In this document: positions 51,747 through 64,000 of the stretch, in pieces
Position numbering within the stretch: the stretch's first letter is position 1
How the letters are laid out: each line of letters starts with the position of its first letter
DNA from: Aphrophora alni
Lineage: Eukaryota; Arthropoda; Insecta; Hemiptera; Aphrophoridae
Direction: 5' to 3'
Assembly: GCA_963513935.1 (NCBI GenBank)
Contig: OY740765.1
Coordinates: forward strand, 152,669,830 to 152,733,829
DNA: 64,000 nt
Translations under genes and position numbers: made by a program
Notes under the pieces: model-generated
Databases searched by the model: none
Told to the model about the DNA's origin: nothing
The model's input: only the letters and a program-made list of their open reading frames with translations

Positions 51747-53573
51747 GAAGTGGCGAAACGTGAAATGTTAAAATCTAGTATTTTTATTGACATATAACTT
51801 GATATAACTCTTAAACCATTTGAGATGTAGAAATGATTTTTTCAGGGTTTATTCTCCTTTCAATTCTGCATCTTTTGATATCCATATCGTTGGTTTAAAA
51901 GGTTTTTTTTAACTATTTTGAAAAAACTTTAAACAGCAATTACTCGCAAACCCTTTGAGATTTAAAAGTCATTTTTTCATGGTTTACTCTCTATTAAATT
52001 CTGCATCTATTGATGTGCATATCATTGGTATTGTTAAATGTTAAAATATTTACAAATAATTACATATAAATGAAAAAATACTAAAAATTTTGAAATTTCA
52101 ATAGCACCACTCGACTCCAAATTTAATTCTGCTTCTACTAAGCTATAAAAATAATCAAAAATCAAAAACTCAAAAATTAAAAACTCAATTTTTCGCCTAA
52201 AAAAACTGCAAGGGGGGGACCTTACCATTTTGCAATGTTTGAAAATTGGCTGTATTCTCGAATTAATTACTCAGAAACTATAAGGGATATTTTCTAATTT
52301 AAAACACCACAGTAAAACGTGAATTTTCTTCCTTCCTAATGTGAAATTTCGTATCATTACGATGTATAGTTAGGGAGCTACAATCGTTTTAAAAAGGTAT
52401 TGCAAGTGGCGAAACGTGAAATGTTAAAATCTAGTATTTTTATTGACATATAAATTGATATAACTCTTAAACCATTTGAGATGTAGAAGTGATTTTTTCA
52501 GGGTTTATTCTCCTTTCAATTCTGCATCTTTTGATACCCATATCGGTGGTTTAAAAGGTTTTTTAACGGTTTTGAAAAAAATTTAAACAGCAATTACTCG
52601 CAAACCCTTTGAGATTTCAAAATCATTTTTTTATGGTTTACTCTCTATTAAATTCTGCATCTATTGATGTGCATATCATTGGTATTGTTAAATGTTAAAA
52701 TATTTACAAAAAACTAGATAAAAATGAAAAAATACTAAAAATTTTGAAATTTCAATAGCACCACTCGACTCCAAATTTAATTCTGCTTCTACTAAGCTAT
52801 AAAAATAAACAAAAATCAAAAACTCAAAAGTCAAAAACTCAATTTTTCGCCTAAAAAAACTGCAAGGGGGACCTTACCATTTTGCAATGTTTGAAAAATG
52901 GCTGTTTTCTCGAATTAATTACTCAAAAAATATAAGGGATATTTTCGAATTTAAAACACCCCAGTAAAACGTGAATTTTCTTCCTTCCTAATGTGAAATT
53001 TCGTATCATTACGATGTATAGTTAGGGAGATACAATCGTTTTAAAAAGGTATTGCAAGTGGCGAAACGTGAAATGTTAAAATCTAGTATTTTTATTGACA
53101 TATAAATTGATATAACTCTTAAACCATTTGAGATGTAGAAGTGATTTTTCAGGGTTTACTCTCTATTAAATTCTGCATCTATTGATGTGCATATCATTGG
53201 TATTGTTAAATGTTAAAATATTTACAAATAATTACATATAAATGAAAAAATACTAAAAATTTTGAAATTTCAATAGCACCACTCGACTCCAAATTTAATT
53301 CTGCTTCTACTAAGCTATAAAAATAATCAAAAATCAAAAACTCAAAAATCAAAAACTCAATTTTTCGCCTAAAAAAACTGCAAGGGGGGACCTTACCATT
53401 TTGCAAAGTTTGAATATTGGCTGTTTTCTCGAATTAATTACTCAGAAACTATAAGGGGTATTTTCTAATTTAAAACACCACAGTAAAACGTGAATTTTCT
53501 TCCTTCCTAATGTGAAATTTCGTATCATTACGATGTATAGTTAGGGAGATACAATCGTTTTAAAAAGGTATTG
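51747..53573. repeat. 1,827-bp trimeric unit, copy 2
   Basis: In direct tandem with copy 1, same order of long, divergent (52253) and short (52905) monomers. Both copies carry CACCCCAGTAAAACG in the short monomer. After 53573 the sequence leaves the pattern (ATTGCAAG instead of ATTGGAAG). Confidence 0.88.
52905..53423. repeat. Short monomer, type c (519 bp), last short unit
   Basis: Duplicate of 51078-51596 within the trimer. No short monomer occurs after it in the window. Confidence 0.9.
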
Positions 53574-54633
53574 CAAGTGGCGAAACGTGAATGTTAAAAT
53601 CTAGTATTTTTATTGACATATAACTTGATATAACTCTTAAACCATTTTAGATGTAGAAATGATTTTTTCAGGGTTTATTCTCCTTTCAATTCTGCATCTT
53701 TTGATACCCATATCGTTGGTTTAAAAGGTTTTTTAACTTTTTTGAAAAAACTTTAAACTGCGATTACTTGCAAACCCTTTGAGATTTAAAAGTCATTTTT
53801 TCATGGTTTACTCTCTATTAAATTCTGCATCTATTAATGTGCATATCATTGGTATTGTTAAATGTTAAAATATTTACAAATAATTACATATAAATGAAAA
53901 AATACTAAAAATTTTGAAATTTCAATAGCACCACTCGACTCCAAATTTAATTCTGCTTCTACTAAGCTATAAAAATAATCAAAAATCAAAAACTCAAAAA
54001 TCAAAAACTCAATTTTTCGCCTAAAAAAACTGCAAGGGGGGACCTTACCATTTTGCAATGTTTGAAAATTGGCTGTTTTCTCGAATTAATTACTCAGAAA
54101 CTCTAAGGGATATTTTCGAATTTAAAACACCACAGTAAAACGTGAATTTTCTTCCTTCCTAATGTGAAATTTCGTATCATTACGATGTATAGTTAGGGAG
54201 CTACAATCGTTTTAAAAAGGTATTGGAAGTGGCGAAACGTGAAATGTTAAAATCTAGTATTTTTATTGACATATAACTTGATATAACTCTTAAACCATTT
54301 GAGATGTAGAAATGATTTTTTCAGGGTTTATTCTCCTTTCAATTCTGCATCTTTTGATATCCATATCGTTGGTTTAAAAGGTTTTTTTAACTATTTTGAA
54401 AAAACTTTAAACAGCAATTACTCGCAAACCCTTTGAGATTTAAAAGTCATTTTTTCATGGTTTACTCTCTATTAAATTCTGCATCTATTGATGTGCATAT
54501 CATTGGTATTGTTAAATGTTAAAATATTTACAAATAATTACATATAAATGAAAAAATACTAAAAATTTTGAAATTTCAATAGCACCACTCGACTCCAAAT
54601 ATAATTCTGCTTCTACTAAGCTATAAAAATAAT

Positions 54634-54678
54634 CAAAAATCAAAAACTCAAAAATCAAAAACTCAAAAATCAAAAACT
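54634..54678. repeat. Minisatellite expanded to three copies
   Basis: Three uninterrupted CAAAAATCAAAAACT units inside the 671-bp monomer at 54076-54746. The same monomer carries an altered G tract (GGGGTAAAACC, near 54706). Confidence 0.85.
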
Positions 54679-54746
54679 CAATTTTTCGCCTAAAAAAACT
54701 GCAAGGGGTAAAACCTTACCATTTTGCAATGTTTGAAAATTGGCTG

Positions 54747-57361
54747 TTTTCTCGAATTAATTACTCAGAAACTATAAGGGATATTTTCTAATTTAAAACA
54801 CCACAGTAAAACGTGAATTTTCTTCCTTCCTATTGTGAAATTTCGTATCATTACGATGTATAGTTAGGGAGCTACAATCGTTTTAAAAAGGTATTGCAAG
54901 TGGCGAAACGTGAAATGTTAAAATCTAGTATTTTTATTGACATATAAATTGATATAACTCTTAAACCATTTGAGATGTAGAAGTGATTTTTACAGGGTTT
55001 ATTCTCCTTTCAATTCTGCATCTTTTGATATCCATATCGTTGGTTTAAAAGGTTTTTTTAACTTTTTTGAAAAAACTTTAAACAGCAATTACTCGCAAAC
55101 CCTTTGAGATTTAAAAGTTATTTTTTCATGGTTTACTCTCTATTAAATTCTGCATCTATTGATGTGCATATCATTGGTATTGTTAAATGTTAAAATATTT
55201 ACAAATAATTACATATAAATGAAAAAATACTAAAAATTTTGAAATTTCAATAGCACCACTCGACTCCAAATTCAATTCTGCTTCTACTAAGCTATAAAAA
55301 TAATGAAAAATCAAAAACTCAAAAATCAAAAACTCAATTTTTCGCCTAAAAAAACTGCAAGGGGGGACCTTACCATTTTGCAAAGTTTGAATATTCGCTG
55401 TTTTCTCGAATTAATTACTCAGAAACTATAAGGGATATTTTCGAATTTAAAACACCACAGTAAAACGTGAATTTTCTTCCTTCCTAATGTGAAATTTCGT
55501 ATCATTACGATGTATAGTTAGGGAGATACAATCGTTTTAAAAAGGTATTGCAAGTGGCGAAACGTGAAATGTTAAAATCTAGTATTTTTATTGACATATA
55601 ACTTGATATAACTCTTAAACCATTTTAGATGTAGAAATGATTTTTTCAGGGTTTATTCTCCTTTCAATTCTGCATCTTTTGATACCCATATCGTTGGTTT
55701 AAAAGGTTTTTTAACTTTTTTGAAAAAACTTTAAACTGCGATTACTTGCAAACCCTTTGAGATTTAAAAGTCATTTTTTCATGGTTTACTCTCTATTAAA
55801 TTCTGCATCTATTAATGTGCATATCATTGGTATTGTTAAATGTTAAAATATTTACAAATAATTACATATAAATGAAAAAATACTAAAAATTTTGAAATTT
55901 CAATAGCACCACTCGACTCCAAATTTAATTCTGCTTCTACTAAGCTATAAAAATAATCAAAAATCAAAAACTCAAAAATCAAAAACTCAATTTTTCGCCT
56001 AAAAAAACTGCAAGGGGGGGACCTTACCATTTTGCAATGTTTGAAAATTGGCTGTTTTCTCGAATTAATTACTCAGAAACTATAAGGGATATTTTCGAAT
56101 TTAAAACACCACAGTAAAACGTGAATTTTCTTCCTTCCTATTGTGAAATTTCGTATCATTACGATGTATAGTTAGGGAGCTACAATCGTTTTAAAAAGGT
56201 ATTGCAAGTGGCGAAACGTGAAATGTTAAAATCTAGTATTTTTATTGACATATAAATTGATATAACTCTTAAACCATTTGAGATGTAGAAGTGATTTTTA
56301 CAGGGTTTATTCTCCTTTCAATTCTGCATCTTTTGATATCCATATCGTTGGTTTAAAAGGTTTTTTTAACTTTTTTGAAAAAACTTTAAACAGCAATTAC
56401 TCGCAAACCCTTTGAGATTTAAAAGTCATTTTTTCATGGTTTACTCTCTATTAAATTCTGCATCTATTGATGTGCATATCATTGGTATTGTTAAATGTTA
56501 AAATATTTACAAATAATTACATATAAATGAAAAAATACTAAAAATTTTGAAATTTCAATAGCACCACTCGACTCCAAATTTAATTCTGCTTCTACTAAGC
56601 TATAAAAATAATGAAAAATCAAAAACTCAAAAATCAAAAACTCAATTTTTCGCCTAAAAAAACTGCAAGGGGGGACCTTACCATTTTGCAAAGTTTGAAT
56701 ATTCGCTGTTTTCTCGAATTAATTACTCAGAAACTATAAGGGATATTTTCGAATTTAAAACACCACAGTAAAACGTGAATTTTCTTCCTTCCTAATGTGA
56801 AATTTCGTATCATTACGATGTATAGTTAGGGAGATACAATCGTTTTAAAAAGGTATTGCAAGTGGCGAAACGTGAAATGTTAAAATCTAGTATTTTTATT
56901 GACATATAACTTGATATAACTCTTAAACCATTTTAGATGTAGAAATGATTTTTTCAGGGTTTATTCTCCTTTCAATTCTGCATCTTTTGATACCCATATC
57001 GTTGGTTTAAAAGGTTTTTTAACTTTTTTGAAAAAACTTTAAACTGCGATTACTTGCAAACCCTTTGAGATTTAAAAGTCATTTTTTCATGGTTTACTCT
57101 CTATTAAATTCTGCATCTATTGATGTGCATATCATTGGTATTGTTAAATGTTAAAATATTTACAAATAATTACATATAAATGAAAAAATACTAAAAATTT
57201 TGAAATTTCAATAGCACCACTCGACTCCAAATTTAATTCTGCTTCTACTAAGCTATAAAAATAATCAAAAATCAAAAACTCAAAAATCAAAAACTCAATT
57301 TTTCGCCTAAAAAAACTGCAAGGGGGGACCTTACCATTTTGCAATGTTTGAAAATTGGCTG
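54747..57361. repeat. Tandem dimers of about 1,308 bp
   Basis: Monomers at 54747 and 56055 share CCTATTGTG, TTTTTACAGGG and AATAATGAAAAATC. Those at 55401 and 56709 share TTCGCTGTTTTCTCG, ATTTTAGATG and TGCGATTACTTGC. A few substitutions separate the two dimers. Confidence 0.85.
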
Positions 57362-60300
57362 TTTTCTCGAATTAATTACTCAAAAACTATAAGGGATATT
57401 TTCGAATTTAAAACACCACAGTAAAACGTGAATTTTCTTCCTTCCTAATGTGAAATTTCGTATCATTACGATGTATAGTTAGGGAGCTACAATCGTTTTA
57501 AAAAGGTATTGCAAGTGGCGAAACGTGAAATGTTAAAATCTAGTATTTTTATTGACATATAACTTGATATAACTCTTAAACCATTTTAGATGTAGAAATG
57601 ATTTTTTCAGGGTTTATTCTCCTTTCAATTCTGCATCTTTTGATATCCATATCGTTGGTTTAAAAGGTTTTTTAACTTTTTTGAAAAAACTTTAAACTGC
57701 GATTACTTGCAAACCCTTTGAGATTTAAAAGTAATTTTTTCATGGTTTACTCTCTATTAAATTCTGCATCTATTGATGTGCATATCATTGGTATTGTTAA
57801 ATGTTAAAATATTTACAAATAATTACATATAAATGAAAAAATACTAAAAATTTTGAAATTTCAATAGCACCACTCGACTCCAAATTTAATTCTGCTTCTA
57901 CTAAGCTATAAAAATAATCAAAAATCAAAAACTCAAAAATCAAAAACTCAATTTTTCGCCTAAAAAAACTGCAAGGGGGGACCTTACCATTTTGCAATGT
58001 TTGAAAATTGGCTGTTTTCTCGAATTAATTACTCAAAAACTATAAGGGATATTTTCGAATTTAAAACACCACAGTAAAACGTGAATTTTCTTCCTTCCTA
58101 ATGTGAAATTTCGTATCATTACGATGTATAGTTAGGGAGCTACAATCGTTTTAAAAAGGTATTGGAAGTGGCGAAACGTGAAATGTTAAAATCTAGTATT
58201 TTTATTGACATATAACTTGATATAACTCTTAAACCATTTGAGATGTAGAAATGATTTTTTCAGGGTTTATTCTCCTTTCAATTCTGCATCTTTTGATACC
58301 CATATCGTTGGTTTAAAAGGTTTTTTAACTTTTTTGAAAAAACTTTAAACAGCAATTACTCGCAAACCCTTTGAGATTTCAAAGTCATTTTTTCATGGTT
58401 TACTCTCTATTAAATTCTGCATCTATTGATATGCATATCATTGGTATTGTTAAATGTTAAAATATTTAAAAATAATTACATATAAATGAAAAAATACTAA
58501 AAATTTTGAAATTTCAATAGCACCACTCGACTCCAAATTTAATTCTGCTTCTACTAAGCTATAAAAATAATCAAAAATCAAAAACTCAAAAATCAAAAAC
58601 TCAAAAATTAAAAACTCAATTTTTCGCCTAAAAAAACTGCAAGGGGGGACCTTACCATTTTGCAAAGTTCGAATATTGGCTGTTTTCTCGAATTAATTAC
58701 TCAGAAACTATAAGGGATATTTTCGAATTTAAAACACCACAGTAAAACGTGAATTTTCTTCCTTCCTAATGTGAAATTTCGTATCCTTACGATGTATAGT
58801 TAGGGAGATACAATCGTTTTAAAAAGGTATTGGAAGTGGCGAAACGTGAAATGTTAAAATCTAGTATTTTTATTGACATATAACTTGATATAACTCTTAA
58901 ACCATTTGAGATGTAGAAATGATTTTTTCAGGGTTTATTCTCCTTTCAATTCTGCATCTTTTGATATCCATATCGTTGGTTTAAAAGGTTTTTTAAACTT
59001 TTTTGAAAAAACTTTAAACAGCAATTACTCGCAAACCCTTTGAGATTTAAAAGTCATTTTTTCATGGTTTACTCTCTATTAAATTCTGCATCTATTGATG
59101 TGCATATCATTGGTATTGTTAAATGTTAAAATATTTACAAATAATTACATATAAATGAAAAAATACTAAAAATTTTGAAATTTCAATTGCACCACTCGAC
59201 TCCAAATTTAATTCTGCTTCTACTAAGCTATAAAAATAATCAAAAATCAAAAACTCAAAAATCAAAAACTCAATTTTTCGCCTAAAAAAACTGCAAGGGG
59301 TGGACCTTACCATTTTGCAATGTTTGAAAATTGGCTGTTTTCTCGAATTAATTACTCAGAAACTATAAGGGATATTTTCTAATTTAAAACACCACAGTAA
59401 AACGTGAATTTTCTTCCTTCCTATTGTGAAATTTCGTATCATTACGATGTATAGTTAGGGAGCTACAATCGTTTTAAAAAGGTATTGCAAGTGGCGAAAC
59501 GTGAAATGTTAAAATCTAGTATTTTTATTGACATATAAATTGATATAACTCTTAAACCATTTGAGATGTAGAAGTGATTTTTACAGGGTTTATTCTCCTT
59601 TCAATTCTGCATCTTTTGATATCCATATCGTTGGTTTAAAAGGTTTTTATAACTTTTTTAAAAAAACTTTAAACAGCAATTACTCGCAAACCCTTTGAGA
59701 TTTAAAAGTCATTTTTTCATGGTTTACTCTATATTAAATTCTGCATCTATTGATGTGCATATCATTGGTATTGTTAAATGTTAAAATATTTACAAATAAT
59801 TACATTAAATGAAAAAATACTAAAAATTTTGAAATTTCAATAGCACCACTCGACTCCAAATTTAATTCTGCTTCTACTAAGCTATAAAAATAATCAAAAA
59901 TCAAAAACTCAAAAATCAAAAACTCAATTTTTCGCCTAAAAAAACTGCAAGGGGGGACCTTACCATTTTGCAATGTTTGAAAATTGGCTGTTTTCTCGAA
60001 TTAATTACTCAAAAACTATAAGGGATATTTTCGAATTTAAAACACCACAGTAAAACGTGAATTTTCTTCCTTCCTAATGTGAAATTTCGTATCATTACGA
60101 TGTATAGTTAGGGAGCTACAATCGTTTTAAAAAGGTATTGGAAGTGGCGAAACGTGAAATGTTAAAATCTAGTATTTTTATTGACATATAACTTGATATA
60201 ACTCTTAAACCATTTGAGATGTAGAAATGATTTTTTCAGGGTTTATTCTCCTTTCAATTCTGCATCTTTTGATATCCATATCGTTGGTTTAAAAGGTTTT

Positions 60301-63300
60301 TTTAACTTTTTTGAAAAAACTTTAAACAGCAATTACTCGCAAACCCTTTGAGATTTAAAAGTCATTTTTTCATGGTTTACTCTCTATTAAATTCTGCATC
60401 TATTGATGTGCATATCATTGGTATTGTTAAATGTTAAAATATTTACAAATAATTACATATAAATGAAAAAATACTAAAAATTTTTAAATTTCAATAGCAC
60501 CACTCGACTCCAAATTTAATTCTGCTTCTACTAAGCTATAAAAATAATCAAAAATCAAAAACTCAAAAATCAAAAACTCAATTTTTCGCCTAAAAAAACT
60601 GCAAGGGGGGACCTTACCATTTTGCAAAGTTCGAATATTGGCTGTTTTCTCGAATTAATTACTCAGAAACTATAAGGGATATTTTCGAATTTAAAACACC
60701 ACAGTAAAACGTAAATTTTCTTCCTTCCTAATGTGAAATTTCGTATCCTTACGATGTATAGTTAGGGAGATACAATCGTTTTAAAAAGGTATTGGAAGTG
60801 GCGAAACGTGAAATGTTAAAATCTAGTATTTTTATTGACATATAACTTGATATAACTCTTAAACCATTTGAGATGTAGAAATGATTTTTTCAGGGTTTAT
60901 TCTCCTTTCAATTCTGCATCTTTTGATATCCATATCGTTGGTTTAAAAGGTTTTTTTTAACTATTTTGAAAAAACTTTAAACAGCAATTACTCGCAAACC
61001 CTTTGAGATTTAAAAGTCATTTTTTCATGGTTTACTCTCTATTAAATTCTGCATCTATTGATGTGCATATCATTGGTATTGTTAAATGTTAAAATATTTA
61101 CAAATAATTACATATAAATGAAAAAATACTAAAAATTTTGAAATTTCAATAGCACCACTCGACTCCAAATTTAATTCTGCTTCTACTAAGCTATAAAAAT
61201 AATCAAAAATCAAAAACTCAAAAATCAAAAACTCAATTTTTCGCCTAAAAAAACTGCAAGGGGGGACCTTACCATTTTGCAAAGTTCGAATATTGGCTGT
61301 TTTCTCGAATTAATTACTCAGAAACTATAAGGGATATTTTCGAATTTAAAACACCACAGTAAAACGTAAATTTTCTTCCTTCCTAATGTGAAATTTCGTA
61401 TCCTTACGATGTATAGTTAGGGAGATACAATCGTTTTAAAAAGGTATTGGAAGTGGCGAAACGTGAAATGTTAAAATCTAGTATTTTTATTGACATATAA
61501 CTTGATATAACTCTTAAACCATTTGAGATGTAGAAATGATTTTTTCAGGGTTTATTCTCCTTTCAATTCTGCATCTTTTGATATCCATATCGTTGGTTTA
61601 AAAGGTTTTTTAAACTTTTTTGAAAAAACTTTAAACAGCAATTACTCGCAAACCCTTTGAGATTTAAAAGTCATTTTTTCATGGTTTACTCTCTATTAAA
61701 TTCTGCATCTATTGATGTGCATATCATTGGTATTGTTAAATGTTAAAATATTTACAAATAATTACATATAAATGAAAAAATACTAAAAATTTTGAAATTT
61801 CAATTGCACCACTCGACTCCAAATTTAATTCTGCTTCTACTAAGCTATAAAAATAATCAAAAATCAAAAACTCAAAAATCAAAAACTCAATTTTTCGCCT
61901 AAAAAAACTGCAAGGGGTGGACCTTACCATTTTGCAATGTTTGAAAATTGGCTGTTTTCTCGAATTAATTACTCAGAAACTATAAGGGATATTTTCTAAT
62001 TTAAAACACCACAGTAAAACGTGAATTTTCTTCCTTCCTATTGTGAAATTTCGTATCATTACGATGTATAGTTAGGGAGCTACAATCGTTTTAAAAAGGT
62101 ATTGCAAGTGGCGAAACGTGAAATGTTAAAATCTAGTATTTTTATTGACATATAAATTGATATAACTCTTAAACCATTTGAGATGTAGAAGTGATTTTTA
62201 CAGGGTTTATTCTCCTTTCAATTCTGCATCTTTTGATATCCATATCGTAGGTTTAAAAGGTTTTTTTTAACTATTTTGAAAAAACTTTAAACAGCAATTA
62301 CTCGCAAACCCTTTGAGATTTAAAAGTCATTTTTTCATGGTTTACTCTCTATTAAATTCTGCATCTATTGATGTGCATATCATTGGTATTGTTAAATGTT
62401 AAAATATTTACAAATAATTACATATAAATGAAAAAATACTAAAAATTTTGAAATTTCAATAGCACCACTCGACTCCAAATTTAATTCTGCTTCTACTAAG
62501 CTATAAAAATAATCAAAAATCAAAAACTCAAAAATCAAAAACTCAATTTTTCGCCTAAAAAAACTGCAAGGGGGGACCTTACCATTTTGCAAAGTTCGAA
62601 TATTGGCTGTTTTCTCGAATTAATTACTCAGAAACTATAAGGGATATTTTCGAATTTAAAACACCACAGTAAAACGTGAATTTTCTTCCTTCCTATTGTG
62701 AAATTTCGTATCATTACGATGTATAGTTAGGGAGCTACAATCGTTTTAAAAAGGTATTGCAAGTGGCGAAACGTGAAATGTTAAAATCTAGTATTTTTAT
62801 TGACATATAAATTGATATAACTCTTAAACCATTTGAGATGTAGAAGTGATTTTTACAGGGTTTATTCTCCTTTCAATTCTGCATCTTTTGATATCCATAT
62901 CGTAGGTTTAAAAGGTTTTTTTTAACTATTTTGAAAAAACTTTAAACAGCAATTACTCGCAAACCCTTTGAGATTTAAAAGTCATTTTTTCATGGTTTAC
63001 TCTCTATTAAATTCTGCATCTATTGATGTGCATATCATTGGTATTGTTAAATGTTAAAATATTTACAAATAATTACATATAAATGAAAAAATACTAAAAA
63101 TTTTGAAATTTCAATAGCACCACTCGACTCCAAATTTAATTCTGCTTCTACTAAGCTATAAAAATAATCAAAAATCAAAAACTCAAAAATCAAAAACTCA
63201 ATTTTTCGCCTAAAAAAACTGCAAGGGGGGACCTTACCATTTTGCAAAGTTCGAATATTGGCTGTTTTCTCGAATTAATTACTCAGAAACTATAAGGGAT

Positions 63301-64000
63301 ATTTTCGAATTTAAAACACCACAGTAAAACGTAAATTTTCTTCCTTCCTAATGTGAAATTTCGTATCATTACGATGTATAGTTAGGGAGCTACAATCGTT
63401 TTAAAAAGGTATTGCAAGTGGCGAAACGTGAAATGTTAAAATCTAGTATTTTTATTGACATATAACTTGATATAACTCTTAAACCATTTTAGATGTAGAA
63501 ATGATATTTTTAGGGTTTATTCTCCTTTCAATTCTGCATCTTTTGATATCCATATCGTTGGTTTAAAAGGTTTTTTAACTTTTTTGAAAAAACTTTAAAC
63601 TGCGATTACTTGCAAACCCTTTGAGATTTAAAAGTAATTTTTTCATGGTTTACTCTCTATTAAATTCTGCATCTATTGATGTGCATATCATTGGTATTGT
63701 TAAATGTTAAAATATTTACAAATAATTACATATAAATGAAAAAATACTAAAAATTTTGAAATTTCAATAGCACCACTCGACTCCAAATTTAATTCTGCTT
63801 CTACTAAGCTATAAAAATAATCAAAAATCAAAAACTCAAAAATCAAAAACTCAATTTTTCGCCTAAAAAAACTGCAAGGGGGGACCTTACCATTTTGCAA
63901 AGTTCGAATATTGGCTGTTTTCTCGAATTAATTACTCAGAAACTATAAGGGATATTTTCGAATTTAAAACACCACAGTAAAACGTAAATTTTCTTCCTTC
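57362..64000. repeat. Right-end block of locally homogenised full-length monomers
   Basis: Markers here include AAGTTCGAATATTGG (near 58667, 60628, 61283, 62593, 63248 and 63901), TATCCTTACGATG (near 58783, 60743, 61400) and CAATTGCACC (near 59187 and 61804, 2,617 bp or four monomers apart). Monomers at 61955 and 62610 are an adjacent pair sharing CGTAGGTTTAAAAGG. At 59805 a 2-bp loss (ACATTAAATG) and near 60481 TTTTTAAATTTC are private changes. Confidence 0.85.
58572..58616. repeat. Minisatellite expanded to three copies
   Basis: Three units, the last with the T variant (CAAAAATTAAAAACT), in the 668-bp monomer at 58015-58682. The T in the final unit differs from the expansion at 54634-54678, which suggests a separate event. 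Confidence 0.85.

Larger units (their letters stand above)
14752..64000. repeat. Satellite array, right arm (mixed 655- and 520-bp monomers)
   Basis: Same satellite and orientation as the left arm. Monomer starts after the interrupted unit: 15189, 15709, 16348, 17003, 17523, 18042, 18697, 19349, 20003, 20657, 21313, 21968, 22488, 23007, 23662, 24314, 24969, 25623, 26278, 26933, 27587, 28241, 28746, 29401, 30055, 30575, 31095, 31614, 32268, 32920, 33575, 34230, 34884, 35389, 36044, 36698, 37218, 37874, 38394, 38914, 39568, 40222, 40877, 41531, 42050, 42705, 43359, 44013, 44667, 45322, 45977, 46630, 47285, 47939, 48595, 49115, 49770, 50426, 51078, 51597, 52253, 52905, 53424, 54076, 54747, 55401, 56055, 56709, 57362, 58015, 58683, 59338, 59991, 60645, 61300, 61955, 62610, 63265 and 63918. 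The last is cut by the window end, so the array continues beyond it. No gene was seen in this arm. Confidence 0.97.

Noticed and set aside
441..63900. About 90 minus-strand open frames of 61-71 codons as a multi-copy gene family
   Set aside because: They are the same stretch of each satellite monomer. Most start at TTG rather than ATG, several are broken, there is no codon-like pattern of variation, and the hydrophobic translation follows from the AT-rich 15-bp minisatellite and flanks.
1..64000. CRISPR array
   Set aside because: The period is hundreds of bases and whole monomers are conserved. There are no short repeats with unique spacers and no cas genes.
1..64000. tRNA, rRNA or other structured RNA genes
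   Set aside because: No conserved tRNA box A/B pair or rRNA core sequence was noticed on either strand.

Overview
The window is eukaryotic satellite DNA with no recognisable gene. About 98% of it is a single head-to-tail tandem array of an AT-rich monomer, usually 652-656 bp long. By my count there are 100 complete monomers, one of them interrupted, plus the first 83 bases of another, all in the same orientation. The only other DNA is a 1,063-bp insertion at 13685-14747. It has TTAA target duplications and CCCTTTGA-type inverted ends, the signature of a non-autonomous piggyBac-like transposon (MITE). A long satellite with higher-order organisation plus a piggyBac-like MITE fits a metazoan, plausibly an arthropod, in centromeric or other heterochromatin. 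The sequence alone does not identify the species or prove a centromere.

Layout: 1-12441 holds only full-length monomers, including a block of about 4.1 kb present twice at a spacing of 5,236 bp (8 monomers). From 12442 to 53423 full-length monomers are mixed with nineteen short ones (505-520 bp) that have lost about 135 bp. They form higher-order units, notably a 3.0-kb five-monomer unit (short-short-long-divergent-long) with three near-complete copies and partial ones. From 49920 to 53573 an 1,827-bp trimer is tandemly duplicated. From 53424 to 64000 all monomers are full length again and belong to locally homogenised variants, arranged partly as dimers of about 1,308 bp.

The monomer has internal history. 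Two clear related segments (A and B, about 134 bp apart) and two weaker ones (C and D) suggest it grew by duplication of a smaller unit, probably as two half-monomers, D-A and B-C. The short monomers are explained by recombination between A and B, which deletes one spacing. A 15-bp minisatellite inside the monomer varies from 1 to 3 copies and a G tract varies from 5 to 7.

The transposon sits at a TTAA in segment A of one monomer. Equivalent monomers at 28746-29400 and 35389-36043 have the empty site, so the insertion probably post-dates spread of that variant. A 61-71 codon minus-strand open frame recurs in most monomers. I regard it as a by-product of the repeat, because most copies start only at TTG and several are broken.
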